Source: Candidatus Peribacteraceae bacterium
GTDB lineage: Bacteria > Patescibacteriota > Gracilibacteria > Peribacterales > Peribacteraceae
Assembly (NCBI GenBank): GCA_013140485.1
Contig: JABFSS010000030.1
Span: 1-19,594 of the forward strand
DNA: 19,594 nt
Reading direction: 5' to 3'
Of the stretch, positions 1 to 6,909 are shown one piece after another (position 1 is the first letter of the stretch; each line of letters starts with the position of its first letter). The notes beneath the pieces were generated by a model that saw only the letters and a program-made list of their open reading frames with translations, was not told the origin of the DNA and did not search any database. The translations under genes and the position numbers were made by a program.

Positions 1-289
1 AAGAATCAACAGACCGCGAGAAAAAATCTACTAATTGGTCAGTATTGATCGGTCCCGCAAACCCGTCCAAAGATTTTTCAAAAAAACTGAGAGTATCCGT
101 ATCCTTCAACCATTGCCTCATTTCTTCCAAAGAAATTTCTTCTGAATTGACTTCAAAGGCAGCGGATTTAATGCTGCCAGGCAAAGGAGTGTGATTGTCA
201 TTGAGAGAGGAAGCAGATTCAAAACCTTGCGTTACATCCGAGTTTCCGAGCACTCTTCCAGCCGGCGATTCTCGTACCTCTGTAGCCAT
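1..289 (-). CDS. Hypothetical protein, N-terminal fragment (runs off window start)
   Basis: An open frame starts at ATG 289 on the minus strand and reads without a stop to base 1, giving 96 codons. The protein begins MATEVRESPAGRVLGNSDV and continues as a polar, acidic, Ser/Glu-rich sequence with no signal peptide or membrane segment in the visible part. I do not recognise a family. Support for a real gene comes from a promoter-like pair just upstream (TTGACT and TATCTA, 17-base spacer) and a terminator isolating it from the gene at 448-1956. The start could lie elsewhere, since AGGAG occurs upstream but about 18 bases from the ATG, too far to act as a normal ribosome binding site. The base composition is more AT-rich than most of the window. 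Confidence 0.55.
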   Translation of the reverse strand, partial: MATEVRESPAGRVLGNSDVTQGFESASSLNDNHTPLPGSIKSAAFEVNSEEISLEEMRQWLKDTDTLSFFEKSLDGFAGPINTDQLVDFFSRSVDS

Positions 290-301
290 AGATTAAAGAT
301 A

Positions 302-330
302 TAGATACTCCTAATATATTTATAAGTCAA
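302..330 (-). promoter_or_regulatory. Putative promoter of the 1-289 gene, with overlapping inverted repeat
   Basis: On the minus strand TTGACT (325-330) and TATCTA (302-307) are separated by 17 bases, a sigma70-like layout. Transcription would begin only about 5 bases before ATG 289. An inverted repeat, GTCAAG-TTTG-CTTGAC (326-341), overlaps the -35 hexamer and could be an operator. This is inferred from sequence only. Confidence 0.45.
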
Positions 331-384
331 GTTTGCTTGACAACATGGTCAATTCTTCGAATAAAGCCTAAATTCGAATTATAA

Positions 385-423
385 AAAACAACTGATCCAG
401 GATATATCTGGATCAGCTGTTTT
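385..423 (-). terminator. Rho-independent terminator of the PWN-repeat protein gene
   Basis: CTGATCCAG (392-400) and CTGGATCAG (408-416) form a perfect stem with a 7-base loop, extended outward to 385-391 and 417-423. The one imperfect pair, A391/C417, becomes a G-U wobble in minus-strand RNA but a mismatch in plus-strand RNA. The minus-strand transcript continues into a U-run. Both points orient it as the terminator of the gene ending at 448. Confidence 0.85.
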
Positions 424-447
424 CTCTAGTTTGACTACTATTTTCCT

Positions 448-1956
448 CTAATTCGCATATGTCGGTGAAGAATAATTCATAGACGTCGGTGAACTATAAC
501 TCGAAGCGGAATATCCGTTCCACGGAATAATGCCCGGAGAACTGATCGACACCGTCGGACTGGAGTATGATGAATTAAAACCATTCCAAGGGATGATTGT
601 GGTGGAACTCACTGAGCTTGCGGCGGAATGTACATTCCAGGGGGCAATGACAGGAGGGCTGCTGGCGTACGAAGAATTAAAACCATTCCAGGGGATGATT
701 GTGGTGGAACTCACTGAGCTTGCGGCGGAATGTACATTCCACGGAATAATGCTCGGAGAACTGATCGATACCGTCGGACTGGAGTACGACGAATTAAAAC
801 CATTCCAAGGGATGATATTTGTGGGAGCAACTGGAGCGGCGGCATTCACTGAACTCGCAGCCGTTCCCCACGAATTGTCATCGGTCCACCAGTTGTAATC
901 GGGATTGTTGATTTGCACGCCCGGCGCTCCCGGCTTTGGAGCCGTGGTATTGATAAACTGCACCTGGGGCAAGCTGGAACTGCCTCCCTGTATTGCAGGC
1001 GTCGGCAGGTTATTGCGAATCTCGAGTCCTTCGGGAGGAGTCGCACCCCGTCCATAGAACATCATATCCACAGGTTTATTACTTGGGCACCTTTGGACAA
1101 GCCACGGGAGCCCCGCGTTGCAACCCGCTTCCAAACTGTTCGGATCAAGCTTTGGACTCGACGTGATTGTGTTTTGTGGAACAGCCATGACATCGGTTGT
1201 GGGCAACACGTTTTCCTGCGCAGTCGGCATCGCCACCTGTCCTTTGTCGACGGTCACGTCCGCAGGCGGCTCGACGGTGACCGCTTGAACGGGCTGGAAG
1301 ACTTCGGGAACGGGCATTTCCACGGGCGTCCGGAGAGCCACGTCATCACCCCTTTCGAGCAAGAGTGTGGTGCCACCGATCGTCATACTGACGAATTCGT
1401 CGCTGATGACGCCTGCCTTGTCCGTCGTAATCAGAATGACGCGATTCTGTTCTCCGTTAATTTCTTCTATTGCTTGACGTATTTCATAGCCATTCATCCG
1501 AACCTGGCCTTCGCCTTCAATGCTCACCTCATCGCCGTCGAAACCGACGATCACCTCATTGGCGCATCCACCGATCTGAGCAATCCTGTTAGGCACACTA
1601 ACGCCGTTCTCATCGACATGGTTATGAACAGTGAAGATGTCGTTGTTTTTCTGTAGTCCAAAACCATAGGAAGTTTTGTACAAATTGCACGGTTTTTCTG
1701 CCTCCGTGTTCACAACGGGGCCTTCCGCAGCAAAATGACTCTGGTCGGATTCGACCGGAACGGGAGAAACATTCTGCTCCCACGGCCACACGAGATCTTG
1801 ATTCTCTTTATCGCAGGTGAGCTGCACCCAGGCGTTGCAGAATATAGACGCCGAATACTGCGCACCGTTCACGCTGACGATGGCGGCGATGAGCGCGAGA
1901 GCGATGGCCGTGCCCTTCGCGTCGAACAGAGGATGTGAATGTGTCTTTTTTCCCAT
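448..1956 (-). CDS. Secreted or membrane-anchored surface protein with C-terminal PWN repeats
   Basis: This 502-residue protein has a basic N-terminus and a hydrophobic segment at about residues 14-32, ending near VNGAQYSA. That suggests a signal peptide or an N-terminal anchor. A Cys-containing central region (about 85-215) is followed by a Pro/Val/Thr-rich linker (about 215-280). The last 122 residues, from about 381, contain six repeats that each begin IIPWN (one is IAPWN), separated by Ser/Tyr/Thr-rich stretches of 17 or 22 residues. No known domain is recognised. The architecture resembles a cell-surface or wall-associated protein, and adhesion would be a guess. A good promoter lies upstream and a terminator downstream, so it is monocistronic and divergent from the envelope operon. 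No clear ribosome binding site precedes ATG 1956. Confidence 0.8.
   Translation of the reverse strand: MGKKTHSHPLFDAKGTAIALALIAAIVSVNGAQYSASIFCNAWVQLTCDKENQDLVWPWEQNVSPVPVESDQSHFAAEGPVVNTEAEKPCNLYKTSYGFGLQKNNDIFTVHNHVDENGVSVPNRIAQIGGCANEVIVGFDGDEVSIEGEGQVRMNGYEIRQAIEEINGEQNRVILITTDKAGVISDEFVSMTIGGTTLLLERGDDVALRTPVEMPVPEVFQPVQAVTVEPPADVTVDKGQVAMPTAQENVLPTTDVMAVPQNTITSSPKLDPNSLEAGCNAGLPWLVQRCPSNKPVDMMFYGRGATPPEGLEIRNNLPTPAIQGGSSSLPQVQFINTTAPKPGAPGVQINNPDYNWWTDDNSWGTAASSVNAAAPVAPTNIIPWNGFNSSYSSPTVSISSPSIIPWNVHSAASSVSSTTIIPWNGFNSSYASSPPVIAPWNVHSAASSVSSTTIIPWNGFNSSYSSPTVSISSPGIIPWNGYSASSYSSPTSMNYSSPTYAN
451..816 (-). repeat. Coding tandem repeats (PWN repeat region)
   Basis: Bases 572-639 and 674-741 are a 68-base direct repeat at a 102-base offset with a single visible difference. 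Bases 521-597 recur at 740-816, a 219-base offset, with a few substitutions. Both offsets are multiples of three, so they preserve the frame and produce the IIPWN repeats. Near identity at the DNA level points to recent duplication or gene conversion. Confidence 0.9.
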
Positions 1957-1982
1957 AAATGTTTGTGAGGAATGTTATGCAT

Positions 1983-2011
1983 ATTATAGAACTTTTTAGT
2001 GATTTTAGCAA
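1983..2011 (-). promoter_or_regulatory. Sigma70-type promoter of the PWN-repeat protein gene
   Basis: On the minus strand a perfect TATAAT (1983-1988) lies 17 bases downstream of TTGCTA (2006-2011). The predicted start is about 20 bases before ATG 1956. The site shares the short intergenic region with the divergent Mur ligase start at 2036. Confidence 0.75.
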
Positions 2012-2020
2012 ATCCACTCC

Positions 2021-2035
2021 TGCTACCCTATACGG
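2021..2035 (+). promoter_or_regulatory. Putative extended -10 giving a leaderless Mur ligase transcript
   Basis: TGC-TACCCT (2021-2029) matches an extended -10 (TGnTAnnnT). Six bases separate it from GTG 2036, so transcription would begin at or next to the start codon. No Shine-Dalgarno sequence is visible upstream of the GTG. The geometry matches that seen before several other genes in the window. Confidence 0.45.
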
Positions 2036-3622
2036 GTGATAGATATCTTTTTGCCGATTCTGGCTATTGTTGGGGCTCTATCGCCCCTCCTGACGCTTGC
2101 CTGGCTCTGGCAGGTCAAAGAGTGGCGGTGGGACCGGATGCTGGAACATTTAAGGAGGGAGGGGTGGATGCGGCAACTTTGGGGAAATTTCCGGCCGCTG
2201 ATCGTCGCGCTCTACGCCGGAATGGTTCTCTTTTTATGGAATGACAAATTCCTGCCCGTGATCGTCCTGATCACGTTTCTCATGCTGCTTGCCACGCTGA
2301 CCGCAACCCAAATTGTCTTCAAGCGCCAACGCTATCCCGTTCCCACGAAGAAAGCGCTGACAGTCACGGCAACGGCATTGCTGCTGACTATTCTTCTCGC
2401 GATCTTTTTGTGGGCACACCATCCCGGCTGGCTTCCGGTCATCGTTCTCGTGCAACCCCTCACGCTCGCACTCGCGTGGCTGCTCTGGTATCCGATCGAT
2501 ACGTTCCTGAAGAAGAAAATTCTTGCACAAGCACGGACACTGCGAGACAAACATACAGATCTGACTGTCATCGGCGTCACAGGGAGCGTAGGCAAGACGA
2601 CGACCAAGGAACTGCTGGCGTGTGTCTTGAAAGATCTGGCGCCTGCGGTGACTCCTGCGTATCTGAATGCCGAAATCGGAGTCGCAAGATGGATAATCGG
2701 ACGGTTACGGATTACGGATTACGGATTACAAAAAGATTCGATTCCGCAATCCGAAATTCGAAATTCGCAATTGCTGATTGTCGAGATGGGCGCATATAGA
2801 AAAGGAGAGATCGAAACACTGTGCTCCTTCACTAAACCAACCATCGGCGTTGTTACCCATATTGGAACCCAGCACATCGCGCTGTTCGGCTCGCAGGAAA
2901 AGCTCTTCGACGCGAAGAGCGAACTCGTGCGGTCACTCCCGTCCGACGGCCGGGCATTCGTGAACGGCGATAATGAACAGAGCCGGAAGATGGCGGCGAT
3001 CAGTCCGTGCCCGGCGGTGATCGTGGGGACCGGCGGACAATGTGATCTGGAGGCGTTCGATATTGAAGAGACCACGCGGGGAATTCACTTCAAAGCCAGA
3101 GATGTGATCTTCGACGTGCCGCTCCACGGCACGCACAACATCACCAACGTTCTCCTCGCGATTGCCGTCGGCGAACATCTCGGCCTTCGCGTAGAACGGA
3201 TGCGCGATCACTTGAAGACCTTCGCTCCCCTATCGCAGACCTTCTCCGTGCGGACCGAAGCGGGAGTTCGCATCCTCGACGATACGCACAACAGCAGCGT
3301 CGCCAGCGTGAAGGCGGCGATTGCGTGGGCGCGCAACCAGCCCGAACAGCACAAGATTCTGCTCACGGCGGGTCTGATCGAAATGGGCGAGATGCAATCG
3401 CCGGCGGAGCAGGAACTCGGCGCACTCGCGGGCAACGTCTTCGAACGGACGATCGTCACCGATCCTCAGAGCGCACGGAACTTTGCTGCGGGTGGGGCGA
3501 GGAACCTTGAGGCCTTCTCCACCAAGTCTATGCCAGTGCTGCAAGGCTCTCTGATCGTCTGCACAGGAAGAATGAGCGCATCAACAATCAAACATTTCCT
3601 CCCGCCCATTCATAATTCTTAA
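2036..3622 (+). CDS. Membrane-anchored Mur ligase family protein (MurF-like)
   Basis: Mur ligases form an amide bond between a UDP-muramyl precursor and an amino acid or dipeptide, using ATP. About five hydrophobic helices (roughly 1-26, 53-69, 73-94, 107-127, 131-153) precede a Mur ligase core. The core shows the P-loop GSVGKTTT (183-190), the VEMG motif near 250, GTHNITN (365-371) and DDTHNS (415-420), where canonical MurF has DDxYN. Canonical MurF is soluble and shorter, so this 528-residue membrane form probably has a specialised role. Residues about 222-246 (ITDYGL to IRNSQ) are encoded by 7-base tandem repeats and look like an insertion. The GTG start fits a leaderless -10. The gene leads a plus-strand operon with DegT-like, unknown and FemAB-like genes. 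Substrate and product are unknown. Confidence 0.82.
   Translation: MIDIFLPILAIVGALSPLLTLAWLWQVKEWRWDRMLEHLRREGWMRQLWGNFRPLIVALYAGMVLFLWNDKFLPVIVLITFLMLLATLTATQIVFKRQRYPVPTKKALTVTATALLLTILLAIFLWAHHPGWLPVIVLVQPLTLALAWLLWYPIDTFLKKKILAQARTLRDKHTDLTVIGVTGSVGKTTTKELLACVLKDLAPAVTPAYLNAEIGVARWIIGRLRITDYGLQKDSIPQSEIRNSQLLIVEMGAYRKGEIETLCSFTKPTIGVVTHIGTQHIALFGSQEKLFDAKSELVRSLPSDGRAFVNGDNEQSRKMAAISPCPAVIVGTGGQCDLEAFDIEETTRGIHFKARDVIFDVPLHGTHNITNVLLAIAVGEHLGLRVERMRDHLKTFAPLSQTFSVRTEAGVRILDDTHNSSVASVKAAIAWARNQPEQHKILLTAGLIEMGEMQSPAEQELGALAGNVFERTIVTDPQSARNFAAGGARNLEAFSTKSMPVLQGSLIVCTGRMSASTIKHFLPPIHNS
2705..2775 (+). repeat. Heptameric tandem repeats inside the Mur ligase gene
   Basis: TTACGGA repeats three times from 2705. 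After a short spacer, a second array with consensus AATTCGA follows in 7-base steps (ATTCCGC, AATCCGA, AATTCGA, AATTCGC, AATTGCT; 2741-2775). The two arrays are partly complementary and could form an imperfect hairpin. The segment is in frame and encodes about 24 residues between the P-loop and the VEMG motif. Confidence 0.85.
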
Positions 3623-3628
3623 TTCATG
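3608..3628 (+). repeat. Heptad repeat forming the Mur ligase stop / aminotransferase start junction
   Basis: ATTCATA, ATTCTTA and ATTCATG run consecutively in 7-base steps. They encode the last residues of the Mur ligase (IHNS), its TAA stop (3620-3622) and the ATG start of the next gene (3626-3628). Confidence 0.75.
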
Positions 3629-4888
3629 ATTCTCCGTCCGATTCATCATACGTTCGCCCCCCTCGCCGATGGCCGCTTCTGCGCCCGGGCGCTGATGCTG
3701 CTGCTACAGCCGTGGACGTGGAGACGAGGACCGGCGGTGCAGGAATTCAGGAATGCGCTGCGGGAAAATTTTGCGCATCTCAGCGGAGACAGCGGTGTCT
3801 CCGCTGACGTTTTCTTGTTTTCCTCAGGACGGGAAGGGCTGATGGCGCTGCTGCAATCCATGAACATCGGTCACGGCGACGAAATCATCGTGCAGGCCTA
3901 CACCTGCGTTGTCGTTCCGAATGCGATCATCGCCGCGGGAGCGACGCCGATTTTCGTGGATATCGTGAAGGAGACGCTGAGTCTGGATCCGCAGGAAGTT
4001 CGAAAAGCGATCACGCCGAAGACCAAAGCAATCATTTGCCAGCACACATTTGGCATCCCCGCGCCGCTGGAGGAGCTGCGCGCAATCTGCGATGAGCACC
4101 GGATTCCCCTGATCGAAGACTGCGCGCATGTCATCCCGGACGATGAGGGTCCGTCAGAGATCGGAAAGACTGGGGAGTTCGTGCTGCTGAGTTTTGGACG
4201 GGACAAAGCGATCTCGGGCGTGACGGGCGGAGCGATCCTTTCCCGCAGAACGGATGTGAGTAATCGGTTGAAGAGACTGGAAGACGGTGCTCGCGATCTT
4301 TCGCTGTTGTCGATCAAGCGCTTCCTCCTCTATCCGTTGATTTACGCGCTGGCCCGACCGTTCTATGGCCTCTGGATAGGCAAAGCGTTCCTGAAACTCT
4401 GCAGCCTTTTGAGAATTCTTCCGTCGATCGTGACCTCGGAAGAGAAATCCGGTCACCAGTCCCCCGCTCTCAACCGTCTCCCGAATGCCTGCGCCGCACT
4501 GGCGCTCGATCAATTGAAGAGACTGCGCCAGATCAACGATCATCGGCGAATGCTCACACGATTTTATCTGGAACAGTGCGCCGAGCACGGCTGGCCGGTA
4601 CTCCACGGCATCCGCAGTGATCTTCCTCTACAGAAGTTCCCGATGTTCCTGGAAGGCGCGGAGAAGATCCGGCAGTCTCTCAAGAAGAAGAATATTCATC
4701 TGCACGACGGCTGGACCGGCTGTGTGATCTGTCCGGAATCTGTCGATCCCGCATCCCTCGGATACCGGGATGGAGATGATCCGCGGGCGGAGGAAGTGTG
4801 TGAGCAGATTCTGTGTTTGCCGACGCATCCGAATATGCGTTTCAGCGATGGTTCAACATTGATCCGAATTTTCACACAGCAAAATTGA
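3626..4888 (+). CDS. DegT/DnrJ/EryC1/StrS-family PLP aminotransferase
   Basis: Family members use pyridoxal phosphate, usually to aminate nucleotide-linked keto-sugars. The 420-residue length is typical. Visible features are SSGREGL near 66-72 (cofactor phosphate region), the VDIVKETLSLDP block (111-122), IEDCAH (163-168) with the Asp expected to contact the pyridine nitrogen, and LSFGRDKAISG (189-198), where Lys194 is the likely Schiff-base lysine. Most sugar aminotransferases have a different motif around this Lys, so the substrate may differ. A hydrophobic stretch, about residues 230-262, could associate with the membrane. The ATG lies 3 bases after the Mur ligase stop, implying co-transcription and probably translational coupling. 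Family confidence is high; the substrate is unknown. Confidence 0.85.
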   Translation: MILRPIHHTFAPLADGRFCARALMLLLQPWTWRRGPAVQEFRNALRENFAHLSGDSGVSADVFLFSSGREGLMALLQSMNIGHGDEIIVQAYTCVVVPNAIIAAGATPIFVDIVKETLSLDPQEVRKAITPKTKAIICQHTFGIPAPLEELRAICDEHRIPLIEDCAHVIPDDEGPSEIGKTGEFVLLSFGRDKAISGVTGGAILSRRTDVSNRLKRLEDGARDLSLLSIKRFLLYPLIYALARPFYGLWIGKAFLKLCSLLRILPSIVTSEEKSGHQSPALNRLPNACAALALDQLKRLRQINDHRRMLTRFYLEQCAEHGWPVLHGIRSDLPLQKFPMFLEGAEKIRQSLKKKNIHLHDGWTGCVICPESVDPASLGYRDGDDPRAEEVCEQILCLPTHPNMRFSDGSTLIRIFTQQN

Positions 4889-4910
4889 CTGAAATGAATA
4901 AGCCAATATC

Positions 4911-5486
4911 ATGACATATATGGATTTTAATGCGGATATTTTGTACGAATCAATACGCAATGCGAATTTTGATGAAACAGATTGGCCGAAAATCTGCATG
5001 GACTGCAGGGAAGAGCATCTCATCTTTAAAGAAAGAAAAAGAGAGATGGACATCGAGAACAATGTGCCGAACAGAATGGCCATCGACTTGATCCAGAGAG
5101 CGGAACGAGCATTTCTGATCGCATTGGAGCAGTTGCCGCCGGCGAGGAGCATGGAAGAAACAATGAAGAAACATGCTTCCCTCGATGCTCCGGCGTGGGC
5201 TCTTGATAGTTTAACCCACCAAGCCATAGAACACAGTCGAGACCTTACGCGTCATCGGATTATCGATAATATCGTCTGTCTACGACAGGTGCACATCGGT
5301 ATGGATAGACCGAACTTCAAAAGATCAAACTCTTTTCTCGAATTGATTGAGTTGATCAATCGCCTCCTGAAAGAAAATGGCACTGACCCTGAGCATATGA
5401 GGCAAACCGGAAGACGTCTGAGAACATCCGATCTGGGAGAGTGGGTGAAGAGTTATACCTTCGAAGAAGCGCCTCATGATTTATGA
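4911..5486 (+). CDS. Hypothetical protein in the envelope operon
   Basis: I do not recognise this 191-residue protein. It is polar, rich in charged residues and predicted mostly helical, with no signal peptide or membrane helix. An isolated CxxC (ICMDC, near residues 28-32) is the only motif-like feature. The next in-frame ATG, three codons in, gives MDFNADIL and is an alternative start; no ribosome binding site favours either. It lies 22 bases after the aminotransferase gene and 67 bases before the FemAB-like gene on the same strand, so it is probably co-transcribed. Its codons look more AT-rich than those of its neighbours, which may indicate later acquisition. Confidence 0.7.
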   Translation: MTYMDFNADILYESIRNANFDETDWPKICMDCREEHLIFKERKREMDIENNVPNRMAIDLIQRAERAFLIALEQLPPARSMEETMKKHASLDAPAWALDSLTHQAIEHSRDLTRHRIIDNIVCLRQVHIGMDRPNFKRSNSFLELIELINRLLKENGTDPEHMRQTGRRLRTSDLGEWVKSYTFEEAPHDL

Positions 5487-5553
5487 ACCATGATGCCTGG
5501 AGAAAGGTCGGGCTCTCACGATGCACCGAGATGCAGTACTATGGAGCAAATCT

Positions 5554-6633
5554 ATGCGCATAGTTTCCGAAGCAAAAGAAAAGGCTGTATGGGATCAATT
5601 CCTCCTCTCCCAAACCTCACGCCCCTTCCTCCAATCCTGGACGATGGGTGAGGTCTACAAGAGGATAGGTCAGGAGCCGGTCAGACTGATCATCAAAGAG
5701 GGTGAGACTGTCCGCGGCGTTTGCTTTGCGCACATCGTCCCCGCCCGGCGCGGCAAACACCTCAGCATTCCCTACGGCCCGGTGCTTGAAAACTGTGCAA
5801 CGTGGAAGAATATGGAAGAAGGTCTTCGAGAACTCTTGAAAGAGCTGAAACGGATCGCAAAAGAGAGCGGCTGTTCATTTATTCGCATGAGCCCATTCTG
5901 GACAAAGTCCGATGCACTGGATGCGAATTTCAAAGCAATGGGAATACAGGACTCCCCACTGCATCTCCTCGCCGAACATCTCTGGTACTTGCCACTCGTT
6001 GAACCCGATCCATGGTCCGTTTTCGCAATCCGCAATCCGCAATCCGCAATCAGCTCTGAGGATGCTCTCTTTAAGGAAATGCGCTCCACGACTCGAAACT
6101 TAATTCGCAGAGCGGAAAAGGAAGGAGTGACCGTCACCGCCTCTGTCGATCCCGTCGCTGATCTCCCTCACTTCTTGAAGCTCCACGACGAGACTCGTAA
6201 ACGCCATGGCTTCACTCCCTACACCGACTCGTTCTTCCGCGCACAAGTGGAAGAATTCGCGAAGACCAAGAATGTAATTCTCTATCTCGCGCGACATCAG
6301 GGTGAAGTAATCGCGTCATCGATCCACATGACCTTCGGCGGCGAAACCAGCTACCACCACGGCGCGAGCGTCATCAGCAAAATCCCGGCAAGCTATCTTC
6401 TTCAATGGACGGCTATCCGTGATGCTCTGCGACGCGGTGATCACCTCTATAACTTCTGGGGGATCGCACCTGAGGGCAATCCGAAGCATCCTTTCGCAGG
6501 CGTCACGCTGTTCAAAACCGGATTCGGAGGAAAACTCCTGGAACTGACGCATTGCCGCGATATTCCGCTCTCGTCGAAGTACTACCTGACGCGGGGGTTT
6601 GAGGCGGTGAGGAAGTGGAGGCGGGGGTTTTAG
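5554..6633 (+). CDS. FemAB-family aminoacyl/peptidyl transferase (peptidoglycan bridge type)
   Basis: FemA/B/X proteins use a double GNAT fold to transfer amino acids from aminoacyl-tRNA to the lipid II stem peptide. The 359-residue protein shows the N-terminal pattern FLQSWTMGEVYKRIGQEPVRL, a block around SIPYGPVLEN, TTRNLIRRAEKEGVTV in the middle, and a C-terminal acetyltransferase-like half containing LYNFWGIAPEG and FKTGFGG. The start at 5554 is preferred because GGAG (5543-5546) lies 7 bases upstream; an in-frame ATG at 5521 has no such spacing. Residues about 157-166 are encoded by four perfect 7-base repeats and look like an insertion between the halves. With the Mur ligase and aminotransferase upstream, a role in cell-wall precursor modification is likely; the acceptor and amino acid are unknown. 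Confidence 0.85.
   Translation: MRIVSEAKEKAVWDQFLLSQTSRPFLQSWTMGEVYKRIGQEPVRLIIKEGETVRGVCFAHIVPARRGKHLSIPYGPVLENCATWKNMEEGLRELLKELKRIAKESGCSFIRMSPFWTKSDALDANFKAMGIQDSPLHLLAEHLWYLPLVEPDPWSVFAIRNPQSAISSEDALFKEMRSTTRNLIRRAEKEGVTVTASVDPVADLPHFLKLHDETRKRHGFTPYTDSFFRAQVEEFAKTKNVILYLARHQGEVIASSIHMTFGGETSYHHGASVISKIPASYLLQWTAIRDALRRGDHLYNFWGIAPEGNPKHPFAGVTLFKTGFGGKLLELTHCRDIPLSSKYYLTRGFEAVRKWRRGF
6024..6051 (+). repeat. Four perfect heptamers (CGCAATC) inside the FemAB-like gene
   Basis: CGCAATC is repeated four times without change. It encodes the AIRNPQSAI stretch. The reverse complement of the Mur ligase heptamer TTACGGA differs from a rotation of this unit at one base, so the two arrays appear to belong to one family. 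Confidence 0.9.
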
Positions 6634-6634
6634 T

Positions 6635-6676
6635 CCCTCGTACGCTCGCGTTGCGACGCGAGCTACTCGGGATGAC
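6635..6676 (+). repeat. Hairpin element 1 (forward, type A flanks)
   Basis: The left flank CCCTCGTACG, the stem GCTCGCG/CGCGAGC and the right flank CTACTCGGGATGACA follow the FemAB-like stop codon by one base. It may also serve as a transcription barrier or mRNA-stabilising 3' end. Confidence 0.75.
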
Positions 6677-6697
6677 ATGTGCGTTGTATCTGTATCG

Positions 6698-6731
6698 CCT
6701 CGGTACGCTCCGCTGCGGCGGAGCTACTCGG
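6698..6731 (+). repeat. Hairpin element 2 (forward, type B flanks)
   Basis: The left flank CCTCGGTACG, the stem GCTCCGC/GCGGAGC and the right flank CTACTCGG have the same layout as element 1. The stem sequence differs, and the left flank carries an extra G. Confidence 0.75.
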
Positions 6732-6751
6732 CGGCACTTTTATGCGGGGCT

Positions 6752-6818
6752 CCGAGTAGAAAACCGCCGCCTGCCCACCGTAGCTTTAGCGAAGGCGGGA
6801 GCGGTTTTCGTACCGAGG
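6752..6818 (-). repeat. Hairpin element 3 (reverse, type B flanks)
   Basis: Read on the minus strand this has CCTCGGTACG and CTACTCGG, the flanks of element 2, around a longer two-part stem (GAAAACCGC/GCGGTTTTC, then CCGCCT/AGGCGG). A T-run at 6821-6825 follows on plus, so it could also act as a plus-strand terminator for the envelope operon. Confidence 0.7.
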
Positions 6819-6839
6819 AGTTTTTGATAAATCTTCCAT

Positions 6840-6882
6840 TGTCATCCCGAGTAGAAATTGCCGCAGCAATTTCGTACGAGGG
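6840..6882 (-). repeat. Hairpin element 4 (reverse, type A flanks)
   Basis: Read on the minus strand it has CCCTCGTACG and CTACTCGGGATGACA, identical to the flanks of element 1, but an unrelated stem (GAAATTGC/GCAATTTC). On the plus strand GTAG sits at the 5' foot of the stem, as in REP elements. Confidence 0.75.
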
Positions 6883-6894
6883 ATGTACAAGGAA

Positions 6895-6909
6895 TGCTAT
6901 GCTTTCCCC
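6895..6909 (+). promoter_or_regulatory. Extended -10 for a leaderless start at 6910
   Basis: TGC-TATGCT (6895-6903) is an extended -10 located 6 bases before ATG 6910. No convincing -35 or Shine-Dalgarno sequence is present. It supports 6910 rather than the in-frame ATG at 6883, which abuts element 4. Confidence 0.5.

Noticed and set aside
530..898. Plus-strand open frame with its own internal repeats
   Set aside because: It is the antisense of the PWN repeat region. Repeats of a multiple of three on one strand keep the other strand open, and the minus-strand gene has a signal peptide, promoter and terminator.
6635..6882. CRISPR array
   Set aside because: The repeats are few, alternate in orientation and surround hairpins, with no regular spacers and no cas genes.
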